Shown: positions 49,301 to 57,354, counted from the stretch's first letter. The stretch is 64,000 bases of DNA from Photobacterium sp. CCB-ST2H9 (GCF_023151555.2 NZ_CP100425.1:3100001-3164000); one strand, 5' to 3'. The notes: generated from the letters alone by a model not told the origin. Numbers and translations: made by a program.

Positions 49301-50096
49301 CATCCACATAGAGCCGCGTCAGTGTGACCTGGCTTTTGTCCGCCTCAGCCACCAGCTCCAGCGTATTGACCTTCTGGGGAGTCTTGCCTTCCAGCAGGAA
49401 GTCTTTCACTGTAAAACGCTCAATGGTGACTTTCAGCGGCAATACCACATCCGGCAGTACAATCGACTCCCGTTTCGTCTGGGTGTATGCCTCCGCAACA
49501 TCTTCGGCCTGTGCCTGAGTCTGCTCCTGAATTTCCTTTTCTGCCGGAGGTGCCAGATTCAGGGCAATCCCTTCCCAGTCCGTTGGCTTCAGGGTCAGAT
49601 GGCTGCCGGTCATGGTTGCAGCCGAGCTGAAATGCTGCCAGCGGGCCCGATTCCCGAGAATATTCAGCTGAATATCATCCAGCGTGAGCCGCTCCAGCCG
49701 GACTGGCACCGGGAGTGCAATCTCCGTCAGCGGTTCACTGGGTTCGGGGGCTTCATCTGTCATCGGTGGTAAGGCTGACATCACAAAGTCCAGCCCGCTC
49801 AGCGTCAGTTCACGGATACAGAGTTCAGGGATCGGCAAACAATCATCGTTGATGTTCAGTGTCAGCCGTTCACTACTCAGCGTCATCAGCTCATCCTGAT
49901 AGCGCACCCCATTGAGGGTAAAGCCTTTGAGCAGCGCTCCGGAACTGTCTCTGACGGATAAGGCCGGCACAAACTTTTGCGCCCCCCACAGTGCGAGCCT
50001 CACCCCGGCATGGCTATAGAGCAGCGCCCACAGCAATAAGGTCAGCAGCATCACCAAGGTCAGCAGCCCCAGGGACAGTCTTTTTAACCAGCTCAT
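46323..50096 (-). CDS. tamB: Translocation and assembly module subunit TamB
   Basis: Very long (1257 residues, E. coli 1259) AsmA-like inner-membrane protein that spans the periplasm. It works with TamA in outer-membrane assembly, and TamB-type proteins are also implicated in phospholipid transport. A single N-terminal helix (LGLLTLVMLLTLLLWALLY) anchors it. The rest is repetitive beta-strand sequence, ending in the conserved DUF490 region (GNVIIPWGRITVDRLPESAV, GLITFNGPADQPYLSVEAIR) and a C-terminal FTIRYKLLQDLYVEA...YQFEFN. Starts within 4 nt of the tamA stop. Confidence 0.96.
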   Translation of the reverse strand: MSWLKRLSLGLLTLVMLLTLLLWALLYSHAGVRLALWGAQKFVPALSVRDSSGALLKGFTLNGVRYQDELMTLSSERLTLNINDDCLPIPELCIRELTLSGLDFVMSALPPMTDEAPEPSEPLTEIALPVPVRLERLTLDDIQLNILGNRARWQHFSSAATMTGSHLTLKPTDWEGIALNLAPPAEKEIQEQTQAQAEDVAEAYTQTKRESIVLPDVVLPLKVTIERFTVKDFLLEGKTPQKVNTLELVAEADKSQVTLTRLYVDVPQATLDVNGEAELKGEYPLTLKAMSEIAMEPVQGHHVKLAASGSLAKLALDLALTGRLDAKLKGTLSPLDADLPFDINVVSNNLQWPLDDKPEFVAQDTAINAKGDLNGYAFTVKTKADGEPMPAIDVNLQGKGTLDDVDLENLTVKTLGGQVSGNAQASWAKLVNWQGQLNLTDIQPGLEWPQAEGKLSGRLRTSGGLTAQGGWYVKLPELNIDGEVIGQPFNLAGQLDAGDESGKGAFELVTQGLTLKHGPNGLSAQGSLKENWNLSATVKAPDLAQSVPGLRGRVNGNLILSGKMSEPAVDLDLTGQALGWQDLAQLKSLKLKGRVTPLPTLAADIHLTAQEGSYQDAAKLKKLDILFQGTEAQHTLTLTLDGEPVSTSLAVRGSLDRQQGWQGLLQRGSLETPVGPWRLNQPTALAYNLSQQNVTVAAHCWGQDKASVCLSQPLQAGARGQAALSINQFGFAILKPFLPPELKLDGELNATANASWSPQQPPVLQAQIRLPAGGVRQQAAADEPGMTIGWDQITLNADMRNDVLTADWLVAVKDNGDLSGNARITQLSGEQQLDAAVKLDAFRLDFLQPLVADYHTFGGQVDTNLTLSGPILHPQVQGIFKISQLKAIGRKVPLDLDRGEIVANFNGYSALLRGELDTPDGQLLLQGDANWADMASWSTNLKVNGRELEVNVPPMISMKVSPDLKISAAPKMAEISGNVIIPWGRITVDRLPESAVQVSDDEILLTDDLKPIETDTKVPFEIKTNVMVRIGPDVRLSAFGLDAGLSGNLKVNQQDKTPLVYGEIKVDDGTYRAFGQELVIRKGLITFNGPADQPYLSVEAIRNPNNIEDEVTAGIRVTGPADEPRVDIFSDPAMPQQNALSYILRGRNLDSESPEGGGAMTTALISMGLSRSSQLVGNVGEAFGVQDLTLDTAGAGDDSQVTISGYIYPGLQVKYGVGIFNPIGEFTIRYKLLQDLYVEAVSGLESAVDLLYQFEFN

Positions 50097-51814
50097 AATT
50101 CAGGCCCCAGAACGAAGTGAAGTTGGAAACGCTCGTCTGGCTTGTCGAGCCCCCAGGCAAAATCCAGTCGGATCGGCCCGACCGGCGAAGCCCAGCGGAT
50201 CCCAAAACCAGCACCGGCCTGCCAGTCCGGATTTTCTATCCAGGAGGCGCCGTAATCATAGAACAGTGCCCCCCACCAGTTCCCGGTCAGGCGGTACTGG
50301 TATTCCAGCGTCGAAGCAAGCATGTTTTCACCACCGGTTTGCTTGCCTTCACTGTCATGTGGCGAAATAGACTCGTAGTGATAGCCTCGTAAACTGTTAT
50401 CGCCACCGATGAAAAAGCGCATAGACGGCGGAATATCTTCCAGCGCATCAGACCAGATTGTCCCGGCATCCAGCCGGGCCAGAAAACGGTGATCGGCCGC
50501 ATAAGAACGGATCCAGGCACTCCGGCCTCTCAGCTTCACCAAACGGTGATCTGAACCAAACGCCGGATCGGAATATTCGAGCTGAAGCAGTTGCTTGTCG
50601 CCCCAGGTTGGCCAGCTGCCGCCCCGCAAGCGGGTACGGGACACGCTCAAGCCCGGGATCACCATAAATGACGTGCCTTGCTCAAACTCACCCTGACGAT
50701 AATCCTCATACAGCAGACGCACGGAGGCTACGCCATTCCAGGCATGATCAAACCGCCAGTGCCGCTCAACACCCAAGTGATATTCCGTGCTGATCGTGTC
50801 GTGGTTATCGACATATCGAATCGCCCCGATTAACTGGTAGTAATCTTCAAGGACGTTATCGAGCGGAATTTTATACGTTGCCTGGACCTTGGGCTGGATC
50901 TTGGAAATTTCGGTACGGACATCCAGGCTGTGGCCTGCACTGTTGATCCAGGGTTTTCGCCAGTTGAACTTCAGGCGCGCGCCAACATCGGTTGAATAAC
51001 CGATACCTGTCTCGATTTTATTTTTGACCTCGGGCCTGAGATCAACCCGGATCGGGACAGTCCCCTCGCCGAGTTCGTTCACATCACCGCCCACGAAAAT
51101 AGAGGAAAACCAGCCCACGGTAGACAAACGCTGGTTATATTCGCCCACTTTAGACACCAGATAGTAGTCCCCCTCTTCAAACGGAGAAAGCGAACGGACC
51201 TTGTGTTCATCGATCTGGCTGCCGATAATATCAATTTCCCCGAACTTGTAACGCCGGCCGGAATCAAATTCGATATGAATAAAGGCCTGATTACGGCCCG
51301 GAGCGACTTCCAGCCGGCTGCTCTTCAGCTTGGCGTCAAAATACCCTTTGCGCAGCGCCAGGCTCTCCAGGCTGGATTTGAAAGCATCATACTTGCCGTG
51401 GTTCAGGGTTCGTCCCTTTTCTAACCGGCTGTCCCGCTTCAGGACAAAAAAATCCAGATCGTCTGCCGCTTCGCCCGTGATCCGGATGTCACTGACAGCA
51501 ATTTGTGTTTTCGGGCCTGGCTCTACCTGCACCGTCAGCGTGCTGTCCTGCCCGTTCTCTTCCAGACTGTACGTCAACACCGGCTGATAACGCCCCAGAG
51601 CTTTCAGTGCCGTCCGGATCTCAGTTTCCAGCTGGCTTCTGAAACGCAAAGACGGACTGTAATCTTCCTTCGGAATAGCAGCGACATAGATATCGACATT
51701 TTTCTTCAGACTGCCGCTCAGCCCGGTAATATTGAGCCCCATATCTGCCCTGACAGGCAAAGTCACCACGAATACAGCAACTGTTAACAAACAGCGCCGA
51801 AACAAAGTCATCAT
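50093..51814 (-). CDS. tamA: Translocation and assembly module subunit TamA
   Basis: Omp85-family outer-membrane protein, 573 residues (E. coli 577). A signal peptide (CLLTVAVFVVTLPVRA) is followed by three POTRA domains (first NITGLSGSLKKNVDIYVAAI, second IAVSDIRITGEAADDL, third RRYKFGEIDIIGSQIDEHKV). A 16-strand barrel follows, with the lid-loop motif FFIGGDNSLRGYHYESISP (an xRGY/F motif of Omp85 proteins). It ends FQLHFVLGPEL. Overlaps tamB by ATGA and is divergent from msrA. Confidence 0.96.
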   Translation of the reverse strand: MMTLFRRCLLTVAVFVVTLPVRADMGLNITGLSGSLKKNVDIYVAAIPKEDYSPSLRFRSQLETEIRTALKALGRYQPVLTYSLEENGQDSTLTVQVEPGPKTQIAVSDIRITGEAADDLDFFVLKRDSRLEKGRTLNHGKYDAFKSSLESLALRKGYFDAKLKSSRLEVAPGRNQAFIHIEFDSGRRYKFGEIDIIGSQIDEHKVRSLSPFEEGDYYLVSKVGEYNQRLSTVGWFSSIFVGGDVNELGEGTVPIRVDLRPEVKNKIETGIGYSTDVGARLKFNWRKPWINSAGHSLDVRTEISKIQPKVQATYKIPLDNVLEDYYQLIGAIRYVDNHDTISTEYHLGVERHWRFDHAWNGVASVRLLYEDYRQGEFEQGTSFMVIPGLSVSRTRLRGGSWPTWGDKQLLQLEYSDPAFGSDHRLVKLRGRSAWIRSYAADHRFLARLDAGTIWSDALEDIPPSMRFFIGGDNSLRGYHYESISPHDSEGKQTGGENMLASTLEYQYRLTGNWWGALFYDYGASWIENPDWQAGAGFGIRWASPVGPIRLDFAWGLDKPDERFQLHFVLGPEL

Positions 51815-52027
51815 TCTTATTTGTCTTCACTTATTAGAATGTTATTAGATTGCGCGCATATTTTATTCTGACAAGAGCCGAGGCAAAGTGCCAACCCTAA
51901 AGACAAAAAGAAAACAATCGGGTCCGCACCGGTCTGTTGATCAAGCGGAAAAAACGGCGCTATTGATTGTCAGCCGCGAATCCTCTACTTTTTGCCTTAT
52001 TAACCGTGTAATTAGGAACCCCACATC

Positions 52028-52657
52028 ATGGATAAACAGCAGATGATCTCACCGGAATCGGCCCTGCCAGGCCGTTCTACGCCACTGATTCCGTCTGAGC
52101 CGCATGCGCTCTTCGGCACTCAGCTTGATGCACCTGTGCCGACAGGCATGGAAGAAATTGTACTCGGCATGGGATGCTTCTGGGGGGCTGAACGCATGTT
52201 CTGGCGCCAGCCGGGTGTTCTCAACACAGCTGTCGGTTACAGCGGTGGTTTCACGCCGAATCCGACCTATCAGGAAGTGTGTACCGGCCAGACCGGCCAT
52301 ACTGAAGTGGTACGTGTCGTTTACGACCCGTCACAAACGTCGCTGGAACGCCTGCTTGCCCAGTTTTGGGAAAATCATGACCCAACTCAGGGCATGCGTC
52401 AGGGCAATGACATCGGCACACAGTACCGTTCGGTCATCTACACCACCAGCGACAGCCAGCAGGCCAAAGCCGAAAACAGCAAAGCCAGGTATCAAAATGC
52501 GTTGCAGAACAATAACCGGGATGCACTGATCACCACAGAGATCCAACCGGCACCCGAGTTTTTCTTTGCTGAGGATTACCATCAGCAATATCTGGAAAAA
52601 AATCCTCAGGGATACTGTGGCCTGGGTGGAACAGGGATCTGCCTGCCTCCGCAATAA
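52028..52657 (+). CDS. msrA: Peptide methionine sulfoxide reductase A
   Basis: Repairs methionine S-sulfoxides in proteins. 209 residues. The catalytic cysteine is C50 in LGMGCFWGAERMF. Substrate and structural motifs are VGYSGGFTPNPTYQEVCTG and GNDIGTQYRSVIYT. The recycling cysteines lie in the C-terminal GYCGLGGTGICLP. The location next to tamA matches E. coli. It converges on ytfK, with a GC-rich hairpin between. Confidence 0.97.
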   Translation: MDKQQMISPESALPGRSTPLIPSEPHALFGTQLDAPVPTGMEEIVLGMGCFWGAERMFWRQPGVLNTAVGYSGGFTPNPTYQEVCTGQTGHTEVVRVVYDPSQTSLERLLAQFWENHDPTQGMRQGNDIGTQYRSVIYTTSDSQQAKAENSKARYQNALQNNNRDALITTEIQPAPEFFFAEDYHQQYLEKNPQGYCGLGGTGICLPPQ

Positions 52658-52669
52658 CCATCATCCGCT

Positions 52670-52690
52670 GCGCCAGACCGGCTCTGGCGC
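52670..52690. terminator. Hairpin between msrA and ytfK
   Basis: GCGCCAGA-CCGGC-TCTGGCGC, an 8-bp perfect stem between convergent stops, touching the last base of the ytfK stop. No T-tract. Confidence 0.5.
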
Positions 52691-52905
52691 TAGCCGGTAT
52701 AACTGGCGGCTGCCAGAACCTGGATCTCCCGGTTCACTTCAGACAAGACGTTCAATGCCTTTTTATCCCGGTTTAAAGGCGGCAGTAAGCGTCCGCAGTC
52801 AAATTCGAATGCGCCGACACCGACAATAAACAGACGGCCGCGAAAGTAATTTTTCACGTATCGTGCAATTTGGTTTGGACGATATTGTTTAAATATTTTC
52901 AGCAT
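52690..52905 (-). CDS. ytfK: YtfK-like (DUF1107) small protein
   Basis: A 71-residue protein that matches E. coli YtfK in layout: LKIFKQYRPNQIARYVKNYF, then RGRLFIVGVGAFEFDCGRLL and VLSEVNREI. In E. coli YtfK promotes (p)ppGpp accumulation through SpoT under phosphate and fatty-acid limitation. The same role here is inferred from similarity. Two adjacent ATGs exist (52908, 52905); I take 52905 for its distance from AGGGA. Neighbours msrA and ytfJ are those of the E. coli gene. Confidence 0.88.
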   Translation of the reverse strand: MLKIFKQYRPNQIARYVKNYFRGRLFIVGVGAFEFDCGRLLPPLNRDKKALNVLSEVNREIQVLAAASYTG

Positions 52906-53204
52906 CATATCCCTCAACTCCCTGAACCTTTGATCCTGAGTAGACAAAAAAGTTGCATTAGCGATGTCAAATATATGCAAAAGGCTTGCCACGATTTTCT
53001 GCTTTTACTTCAGACCAAATGCTCAACAACGCCCAACTGTAGGATAAAAATGTTCAGCCTGCGCAATCCATTTTCAAGAAATCACATTTTTATCAGCAGA
53101 CCGGAAAAACAGTGACCCGCTTCAAGGTTAACAATCTGGTTCTACCAGTTAACAAAAACTCAACTAAGATAAGGCAGCACAATCATAAAGAAGGAACAAC
53201 CTAC

Positions 53205-53762
53205 ATGAAAATGAAGTCATTGATCGCAATTTGCGCATTTCTGCCTGCACTCGCATTTCAGGCTCAGGCCCACAATCTGACCGTCGGTCAGCCGCTGCCC
53301 AGCACCAGTGTCTCGGAACAGGGAGAGCTGATTTTAAACGGTGACGATATTGCCTATCAGCCATGGCAGTCCAGCCAGCTGACCGGCAAAGTCAGGGCGA
53401 TCCAGGCCATTGCCGGGCGCAGTTCCGCCAAAGCTCTGAATGCTCCGATGATCGAAGCGATCAAAGCTGCCAATTTGCCTCATGATCAATACCAGACCAC
53501 AACGATCATCAATCAGGATGATGCCATCTGGGGCACGGGCGGTTTCGTGAAATCCTCTGCTGAAGACAGCAAGAAAGAATTTTCCTGGTCATCTATTGTT
53601 CTGGATGCCAACGGTAAGGTCCGCTCACGCTGGGCACTGGAAGAAGAAAGTTCAGCCATTATCGTGCTGGATCAGGCTGGTAAAGTTGTATACGTCAAAG
53701 ACGGACAGCTGAGTGACAGCGACATTCAGCAGGCAATGTCAAAAATTCAGTCCCTGCTGTAA
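53205..53762 (+). CDS. ytfJ: YtfJ family exported protein
   Basis: 185 residues with a signal peptide (SLIAICAFLPALAFQAQA) and a thioredoxin-like fold region lacking a CxxC. Segments shared with E. coli YtfJ include LTGKVRAIQAIAGRSSAKALN, NLPHDQYQTTTIINQDDAIWG and LEEESSAIIVLDQAGKVVYVKDG (in parts). Function unknown; periplasmic location is inferred. AAGGAA is 9 nt before ATG 53205, and an upstream in-frame GTG at 53112 would bury the signal peptide. A long palindrome follows that may terminate this gene. Confidence 0.9.
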   Translation: MKMKSLIAICAFLPALAFQAQAHNLTVGQPLPSTSVSEQGELILNGDDIAYQPWQSSQLTGKVRAIQAIAGRSSAKALNAPMIEAIKAANLPHDQYQTTTIINQDDAIWGTGGFVKSSAEDSKKEFSWSSIVLDANGKVRSRWALEEESSAIIVLDQAGKVVYVKDGQLSDSDIQQAMSKIQSLL

Positions 53763-53774
53763 TCAGTCTTTCGG

Positions 53775-53808
53775 GAAAGGATGTAATGATATATTATTAC
53801 ATCCTTTC
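53775..53808. promoter_or_regulatory. 34-bp palindrome upstream of the zinc operon (Zur-site candidate or terminator)
   Basis: Perfect arms GAAAGGATGTAAT (53775-53787) and ATTACATCCTTTC (53796-53808) flank an 8-bp AT-only-plus-G core (GATATATT). The inner TGTAAT...ATTACA resembles the AT-rich palindromes bound by Zur in gamma-proteobacteria, and the downstream genes are zinc-uptake genes. It lies 13 nt after ytfJ and could also terminate it. Both roles are compatible. Confidence 0.55.
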
Positions 53809-53831
53809 TCAGGAGTGACAGGGACAGACAG

Positions 53832-54128
53832 TTGCGTTATCCATTCGAGAGTGTATGGCACAAAGGGTTACTGGCCCTGCTCTTCAGCCTGTTCATTCTG
53901 ACAACTCCTGTTCAGATCCTCCACGATCTCAGTGTCCTGAGTGATACACAGCATTCAGAGTTCGACTGCCCATACTGCCATGCAGCGCCTGCCGGTTTGC
54001 TCAGTTATGTGCATGCCATCCCGACACAGACATTCACCGCAGCGCCAGACATCCCCCCCGCTTTCAGCCGGGTCGATTGGCTGAGCCCTCCGCCGTCCGC
54101 CCGTGACCCGCCCATCCGCTTCCGATAA
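53832..54128 (+). CDS. Small membrane/periplasmic protein at head of the zinc operon
   Basis: 98 residues. One N-terminal hydrophobic segment (LLALLFSLFILTTPVQIL) is followed by His/Cys-containing HDLSVLSDTQHSEFDCPYCH, a likely metal-binding site (CPYCH), and a Pro-rich tail. Resembles DUF2946-type small proteins, but I do not recognise it firmly. The start is TTG 53832 with AGGGA 7 nt upstream; no ATG is available. zrgA starts 40 nt later. Its position suggests a helper in metal handling. Confidence 0.7.
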   Translation: MRYPFESVWHKGLLALLFSLFILTTPVQILHDLSVLSDTQHSEFDCPYCHAAPAGLLSYVHAIPTQTFTAAPDIPPAFSRVDWLSPPPSARDPPIRFR

Positions 54129-54168
54129 ATCTTGAACATACATCATCTTTTTTTATTGGGAGTTTTAC

Positions 54169-54801
54169 ATGAATACTCAACATTTTCGTGCGGCCTCATG
54201 GCTGCTGGTTTCGGCTGCCGCTTTTTCCGGCGCCTCTCAGGCTCACACTCAGCATGAAGCCCATGTTCATGGCCAGGTTGAACTGAACATTGCACAGGAC
54301 GGCAATGACCTGCTCATTGAATTCACAGCACCTGCAGCCGATATCGTGGGATTTGAACATCCGCCGCAGACTGAACAGGACCAGTCGATACTGAAACAGG
54401 CTCTGCAAAAACTGAATCAACCAACCCTGCTGTTCAACCTCAATACAACAGCAGGCTGTCATCTGCATGAAAGCCATGTCTCTGACACCTTATCGGGTCA
54501 TTCCGAGACAGCACACGAGCACCACCACGAACATGAGCATGAGCACCACCACGAACATGAGCATGAGCATGAGCATGAGCATGAAAAACACGATCATCAT
54601 GATCACGAAAATCACAATGAACATGCCGGGTTCAGCGCCCAATATACTTTCCGTTGCGACACCATCAGTAAACTGAAATCGCTTCATCTTGCCTGGTTCA
54701 CAGCCTTCCCGGCGACAGAGAACATTCAGGTTCAGGCCATTACCGAAAGAGGACAGCAGGCAGCCACGCTTCAGGCAACGCAGCCTGTCTTCCGTTTCTG
54801 A
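54169..54801 (+). CDS. zrgA: Zinc-uptake protein ZrgA (DUF2796), histidine-rich
   Basis: A 210-residue periplasmic protein with signal peptide (LLVSAAAFSGASQA) and a DUF2796 core (HEAHVHGQVELNIAQDGNDL, IEFTAPAADIVGFEHPP). A histidine-rich loop (residues 111-152, with 21 His in 42) and C97/C163 complete it. In Vibrio cholerae ZrgA belongs to the Zur-controlled ZrgABCDE zinc importer, and the gene set downstream fits that system. The His loop is encoded by tandem repeats that may vary in length. TTGGGAG precedes the ATG. Confidence 0.92.
   Translation: MNTQHFRAASWLLVSAAAFSGASQAHTQHEAHVHGQVELNIAQDGNDLLIEFTAPAADIVGFEHPPQTEQDQSILKQALQKLNQPTLLFNLNTTAGCHLHESHVSDTLSGHSETAHEHHHEHEHEHHHEHEHEHEHEHEKHDHHDHENHNEHAGFSAQYTFRCDTISKLKSLHLAWFTAFPATENIQVQAITERGQQAATLQATQPVFRF
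54520..54585 (+). repeat. In-frame tandem repeats encoding the ZrgA His-rich loop
   Basis: A 24-nt unit beginning CACCACCACGAACATGAG occurs at 54520-54543 and directly again at 54544-54567. It is followed by further CATGAG hexamers to about 54585. All units are multiples of 3, so copy changes would lengthen or shorten the His/Glu loop without shifting frame. Confidence 0.9.
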
Positions 54802-54850
54802 GTCTCAGCCACCTGAAGGGAGGGGGCCATCCCCCTCCCCGGAGAACATC

Positions 54851-55543
54851 ATGACTGTCATGCAACTGAACCAAGTTCGCTTTCGTTGGCCCGGGCAGCA
54901 AAGCGACATCCTGAACATTGACTCGCTGTCCCTGGCACCGGGGGAGAAAACCTTTCTGAAAGGTCCCAGCGGCAGCGGAAAGTCCACTTTACTTAGTCTT
55001 CTGGCTGGCATACATCAGCCCCAGACCGGTCATATCCGGCTACTGAACCACCCGTTCAGCGCGCTATCGGCTTCCAAAAGAGATCAACGCCGGGCCGATC
55101 ATATCGGGTACATTTTTCAGCAATTTAACCTGCTCCCTTATCTCTCGGTTGTGGATAACGTCCTGCTGCCCTGCCATTTTTCCTCACTCAGAAAGAAAAA
55201 TGCCGGACAGCCCGAGCGAGAAGCAAAGCGGCTGCTCAGAGCACTCCAGTTACCGGACGAATGCCTGTCACGACAGGTCAGTCAGCTCAGTATCGGCCAG
55301 CAGCAGCGCGTGGCCGCCGCCAGGGCCCTGATTGGCCGTCCGGCACTGCTGATTGCTGATGAGCCGACCTCAGCGCTGGATCACGAGAACCGAAATCACT
55401 TTATCAAACTGATCATGGATGAATGCGAACACGCCGGCACTAGCCTGTTTTTTGTCAGCCATGATCCCACGCTGACTGATGGCTTTAATCAGATTCTCAG
55501 CCTGACGGAACTGAATCAATGCAAGTCAGGAGAATGCATATGA
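54851..55543 (+). CDS. ABC transporter ATP-binding protein of the zinc operon
   Basis: 230 residues of the MacB/LolD-like ATPase class. Walker A is FLKGPSGSGKSTLLSLL, Q-loop GYIFQQFNLLPYLSV, signature LSIGQQQRVAAAR (Ile in place of the first Gly), and Walker B LLIADEPTSALD. GGAG lies 6 nt before ATG 54851. Earlier in-frame starts run into zrgA and lack support. It overlaps the permease by ATGA. The partner is an FtsX/MacB-type permease rather than a classical importer permease. Confidence 0.92.
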   Translation: MTVMQLNQVRFRWPGQQSDILNIDSLSLAPGEKTFLKGPSGSGKSTLLSLLAGIHQPQTGHIRLLNHPFSALSASKRDQRRADHIGYIFQQFNLLPYLSVVDNVLLPCHFSSLRKKNAGQPEREAKRLLRALQLPDECLSRQVSQLSIGQQQRVAAARALIGRPALLIADEPTSALDHENRNHFIKLIMDECEHAGTSLFFVSHDPTLTDGFNQILSLTELNQCKSGECI

Positions 55544-56799
55544 AAGCCCTGATTCTTCTCGCCTGGCAAAGCTTGCGTAACCGAAAAACGACAGCCATGC
55601 TGACCGTGCTGACGGTTGCGATTTCCACAACCTTACTACTTGGGGTGGAAAAAGTACGTACACAAGCAAAAGCCAGCTTTGCACACACCATTTCAGGTAC
55701 AGACCTCATTGTCGGTGCTCGTTCCGGGCAAGTGAACCTGCTGCTTTACTCGGTATTCCGTATTGGAAACGCCACCAACAATATCGACTGGCAAAGTTTT
55801 CAGACCCTGCGCCAGCAAAAAGCCGTCAAATGGGCAATTCCGATTTCTCTCGGAGATTCCCACCGCGGCTTTCGGGTGATCGGAACCAATCAGGATTACT
55901 TCCGACACTATCAATACGGAAACCGGCAACATCTGCAATTTCAGCAGGGCGCTGCTTTTCACGGACTCTTTGAGACAGTCATCGGCGCAGAGGTTGCCCG
56001 AAAACTCGGCTACAAAATTGGGGATGCCATTATTATTGCCCATGGTATCAGCGACCAGGCGTTTACCCGTCATGACAAGCTGCCTTTCACAATCACCGGA
56101 ATTCTGGCGCCAACAGGTACACCCGTGGATCGCAGCGTGCATGTCTCACTGGCAGCCATTGAAGCGATTCATGTGGGCTGGGAATCCGGTGCCCGTCTGG
56201 GTCATACGCCTGACTCTGAAACGCTGAGCCATCATCAGTTTCAGCCACAGCAGATTACGGCAGTGCTCCTGGGACTGAACTCGAAGATTCAGACCTTTGC
56301 CTTACAGCGCTTTATCAATACCTTCGCCGGGGAACCCTTAAGTGCCATTATGCCCGGTGTCGCGCTGCATGAACTCTGGGGAATGATGTCTGTTGCTGAG
56401 CAGGCTCTCTTGGTGATCTCCGTCTTTGTGGTCATTGCAGGGCTGCTGGGGATGCTGTCCAGCCTGCTGACAAGCCTGAACGAAAGACGCCGGGAAATGG
56501 CAATTCTGAGGGCGACGGGAGCCCGACCGGGCTGGATTGCCGGACTCCTGTTTCTCGAAGCAACCACCCTGACACTGATCGGCATTCTGGCCGGAACCAT
56601 TGCACTCTATGGCGGGCTCTGGCTGAGTCACGAATGGCTGCTTGATACGTTTGGCTTATTCCTGCCTTTGACGGCACCGACGCCGTATGAATGGGGATTA
56701 GCGGGCATGATATTAGTCGCTGGCATGCTGACAAGCTTACTCCCGGCCTTACGTGCTTATCATCTCTCACTGGCCGACGGCATGACCATCCGAATTTAA
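55540..56799 (+). CDS. FtsX/MacB-type ABC permease of the zinc operon
   Basis: 419 residues. The first helix follows LAWQSLRNRKTTAMLTVLTV, the typical MacB/FtsX opening. A large periplasmic domain follows (IVGARSGQVNLLLYSVFRIG), then three helices (LVISVFVVIAGLLGMLSSLL, then a cytoplasmic loop LNERRREMAILRATGARPGW, the coupling region, and later helices). I start at ATG 55540 with AGGAG 7 nt upstream. Mechanically this class usually drives periplasmic events rather than import, which makes its role in zinc uptake noteworthy. Confidence 0.92.
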   Translation: MKALILLAWQSLRNRKTTAMLTVLTVAISTTLLLGVEKVRTQAKASFAHTISGTDLIVGARSGQVNLLLYSVFRIGNATNNIDWQSFQTLRQQKAVKWAIPISLGDSHRGFRVIGTNQDYFRHYQYGNRQHLQFQQGAAFHGLFETVIGAEVARKLGYKIGDAIIIAHGISDQAFTRHDKLPFTITGILAPTGTPVDRSVHVSLAAIEAIHVGWESGARLGHTPDSETLSHHQFQPQQITAVLLGLNSKIQTFALQRFINTFAGEPLSAIMPGVALHELWGMMSVAEQALLVISVFVVIAGLLGMLSSLLTSLNERRREMAILRATGARPGWIAGLLFLEATTLTLIGILAGTIALYGGLWLSHEWLLDTFGLFLPLTAPTPYEWGLAGMILVAGMLTSLLPALRAYHLSLADGMTIRI

Positions 56800-56811
56800 A
56801 AGGAAATCACC

Positions 56812-57300
56812 ATGAAATACTGGATCGTTTTACTGTGTTGCTGGTTTTCATTCACAGCAACCGCAAAAGATACACTGACACTGGACTGGATAGATCTGAT
56901 CCCGGTAAAAGAAAGGAAGTTGTTTGACCAAAAAGGTATGCCGAACATCTCACATGAGAACACTCAGAGCGCGCTGCAACAGCACATTGGCTCAGTACGA
57001 TCTGAGCTGGATGGCAGTCTGGTCAAGATCCCTGGTTTCGTCATTCCGCTGGAAGGGGATGAAAATACGGTTACGGAATTCCTGTTGGTGCCTTACTTCG
57101 GCGCCTGTATTCATGTACCACCGCCGCCGCCAAACCAGATTATCTATGTGAAATTTCCCAAAGGCGCACCAGTACAGCAACTCTGGGATGTGGTGTACGT
57201 GACAGGAAAACTGAAAGTGCAGACCGTAGAGCATGAGATCGCTGAAACAGGTTACCTGCTCAACGGGACAATCATAGAAGCATACGACGATGAAGGATAA
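56812..57300 (+). CDS. Exported DUF3299 protein, last gene of the zinc operon
   Basis: 162 residues with a signal peptide (YWIVLLCCWFSFTATA). The DUF3299 core reads DWIDLIPVKERKLFDQ, VKIPGFVIPLEGDENTVTEF and LVPYFGACIHVPPPPPNQII. The CIHVPPPPPNQ stretch holds a conserved Cys/His pair that could bind metal. It starts 12 nt after the permease. Role in zinc acquisition inferred from operon membership and from the V. cholerae zrg cluster. Confidence 0.9.
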   Translation: MKYWIVLLCCWFSFTATAKDTLTLDWIDLIPVKERKLFDQKGMPNISHENTQSALQQHIGSVRSELDGSLVKIPGFVIPLEGDENTVTEFLLVPYFGACIHVPPPPPNQIIYVKFPKGAPVQQLWDVVYVTGKLKVQTVEHEIAETGYLLNGTIIEAYDDEG

Positions 57301-57317
57301 GTAGCATCCTTACTGAA

Positions 57318-57354
57318 CTGGCTTACCTTACACATGGGATGCAAGGTAGGCCAG
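57318..57354. terminator. Hairpin after the zinc operon
   Basis: CTGGCTTACCTT / AAGGTAGGCCAG, a 12-bp stem with one G-U wobble and a 13-nt loop, 17 nt after the DUF3299 stop. There is no T-tract. It overlaps the end of the minus-strand 29-residue ORF. Confidence 0.45.

Noticed and set aside
54520..54600. Repeat tract considered as a CRISPR-like or noncoding satellite
   Set aside because: Units are multiples of 3, have no spacers, and encode the His-rich loop of zrgA in frame.
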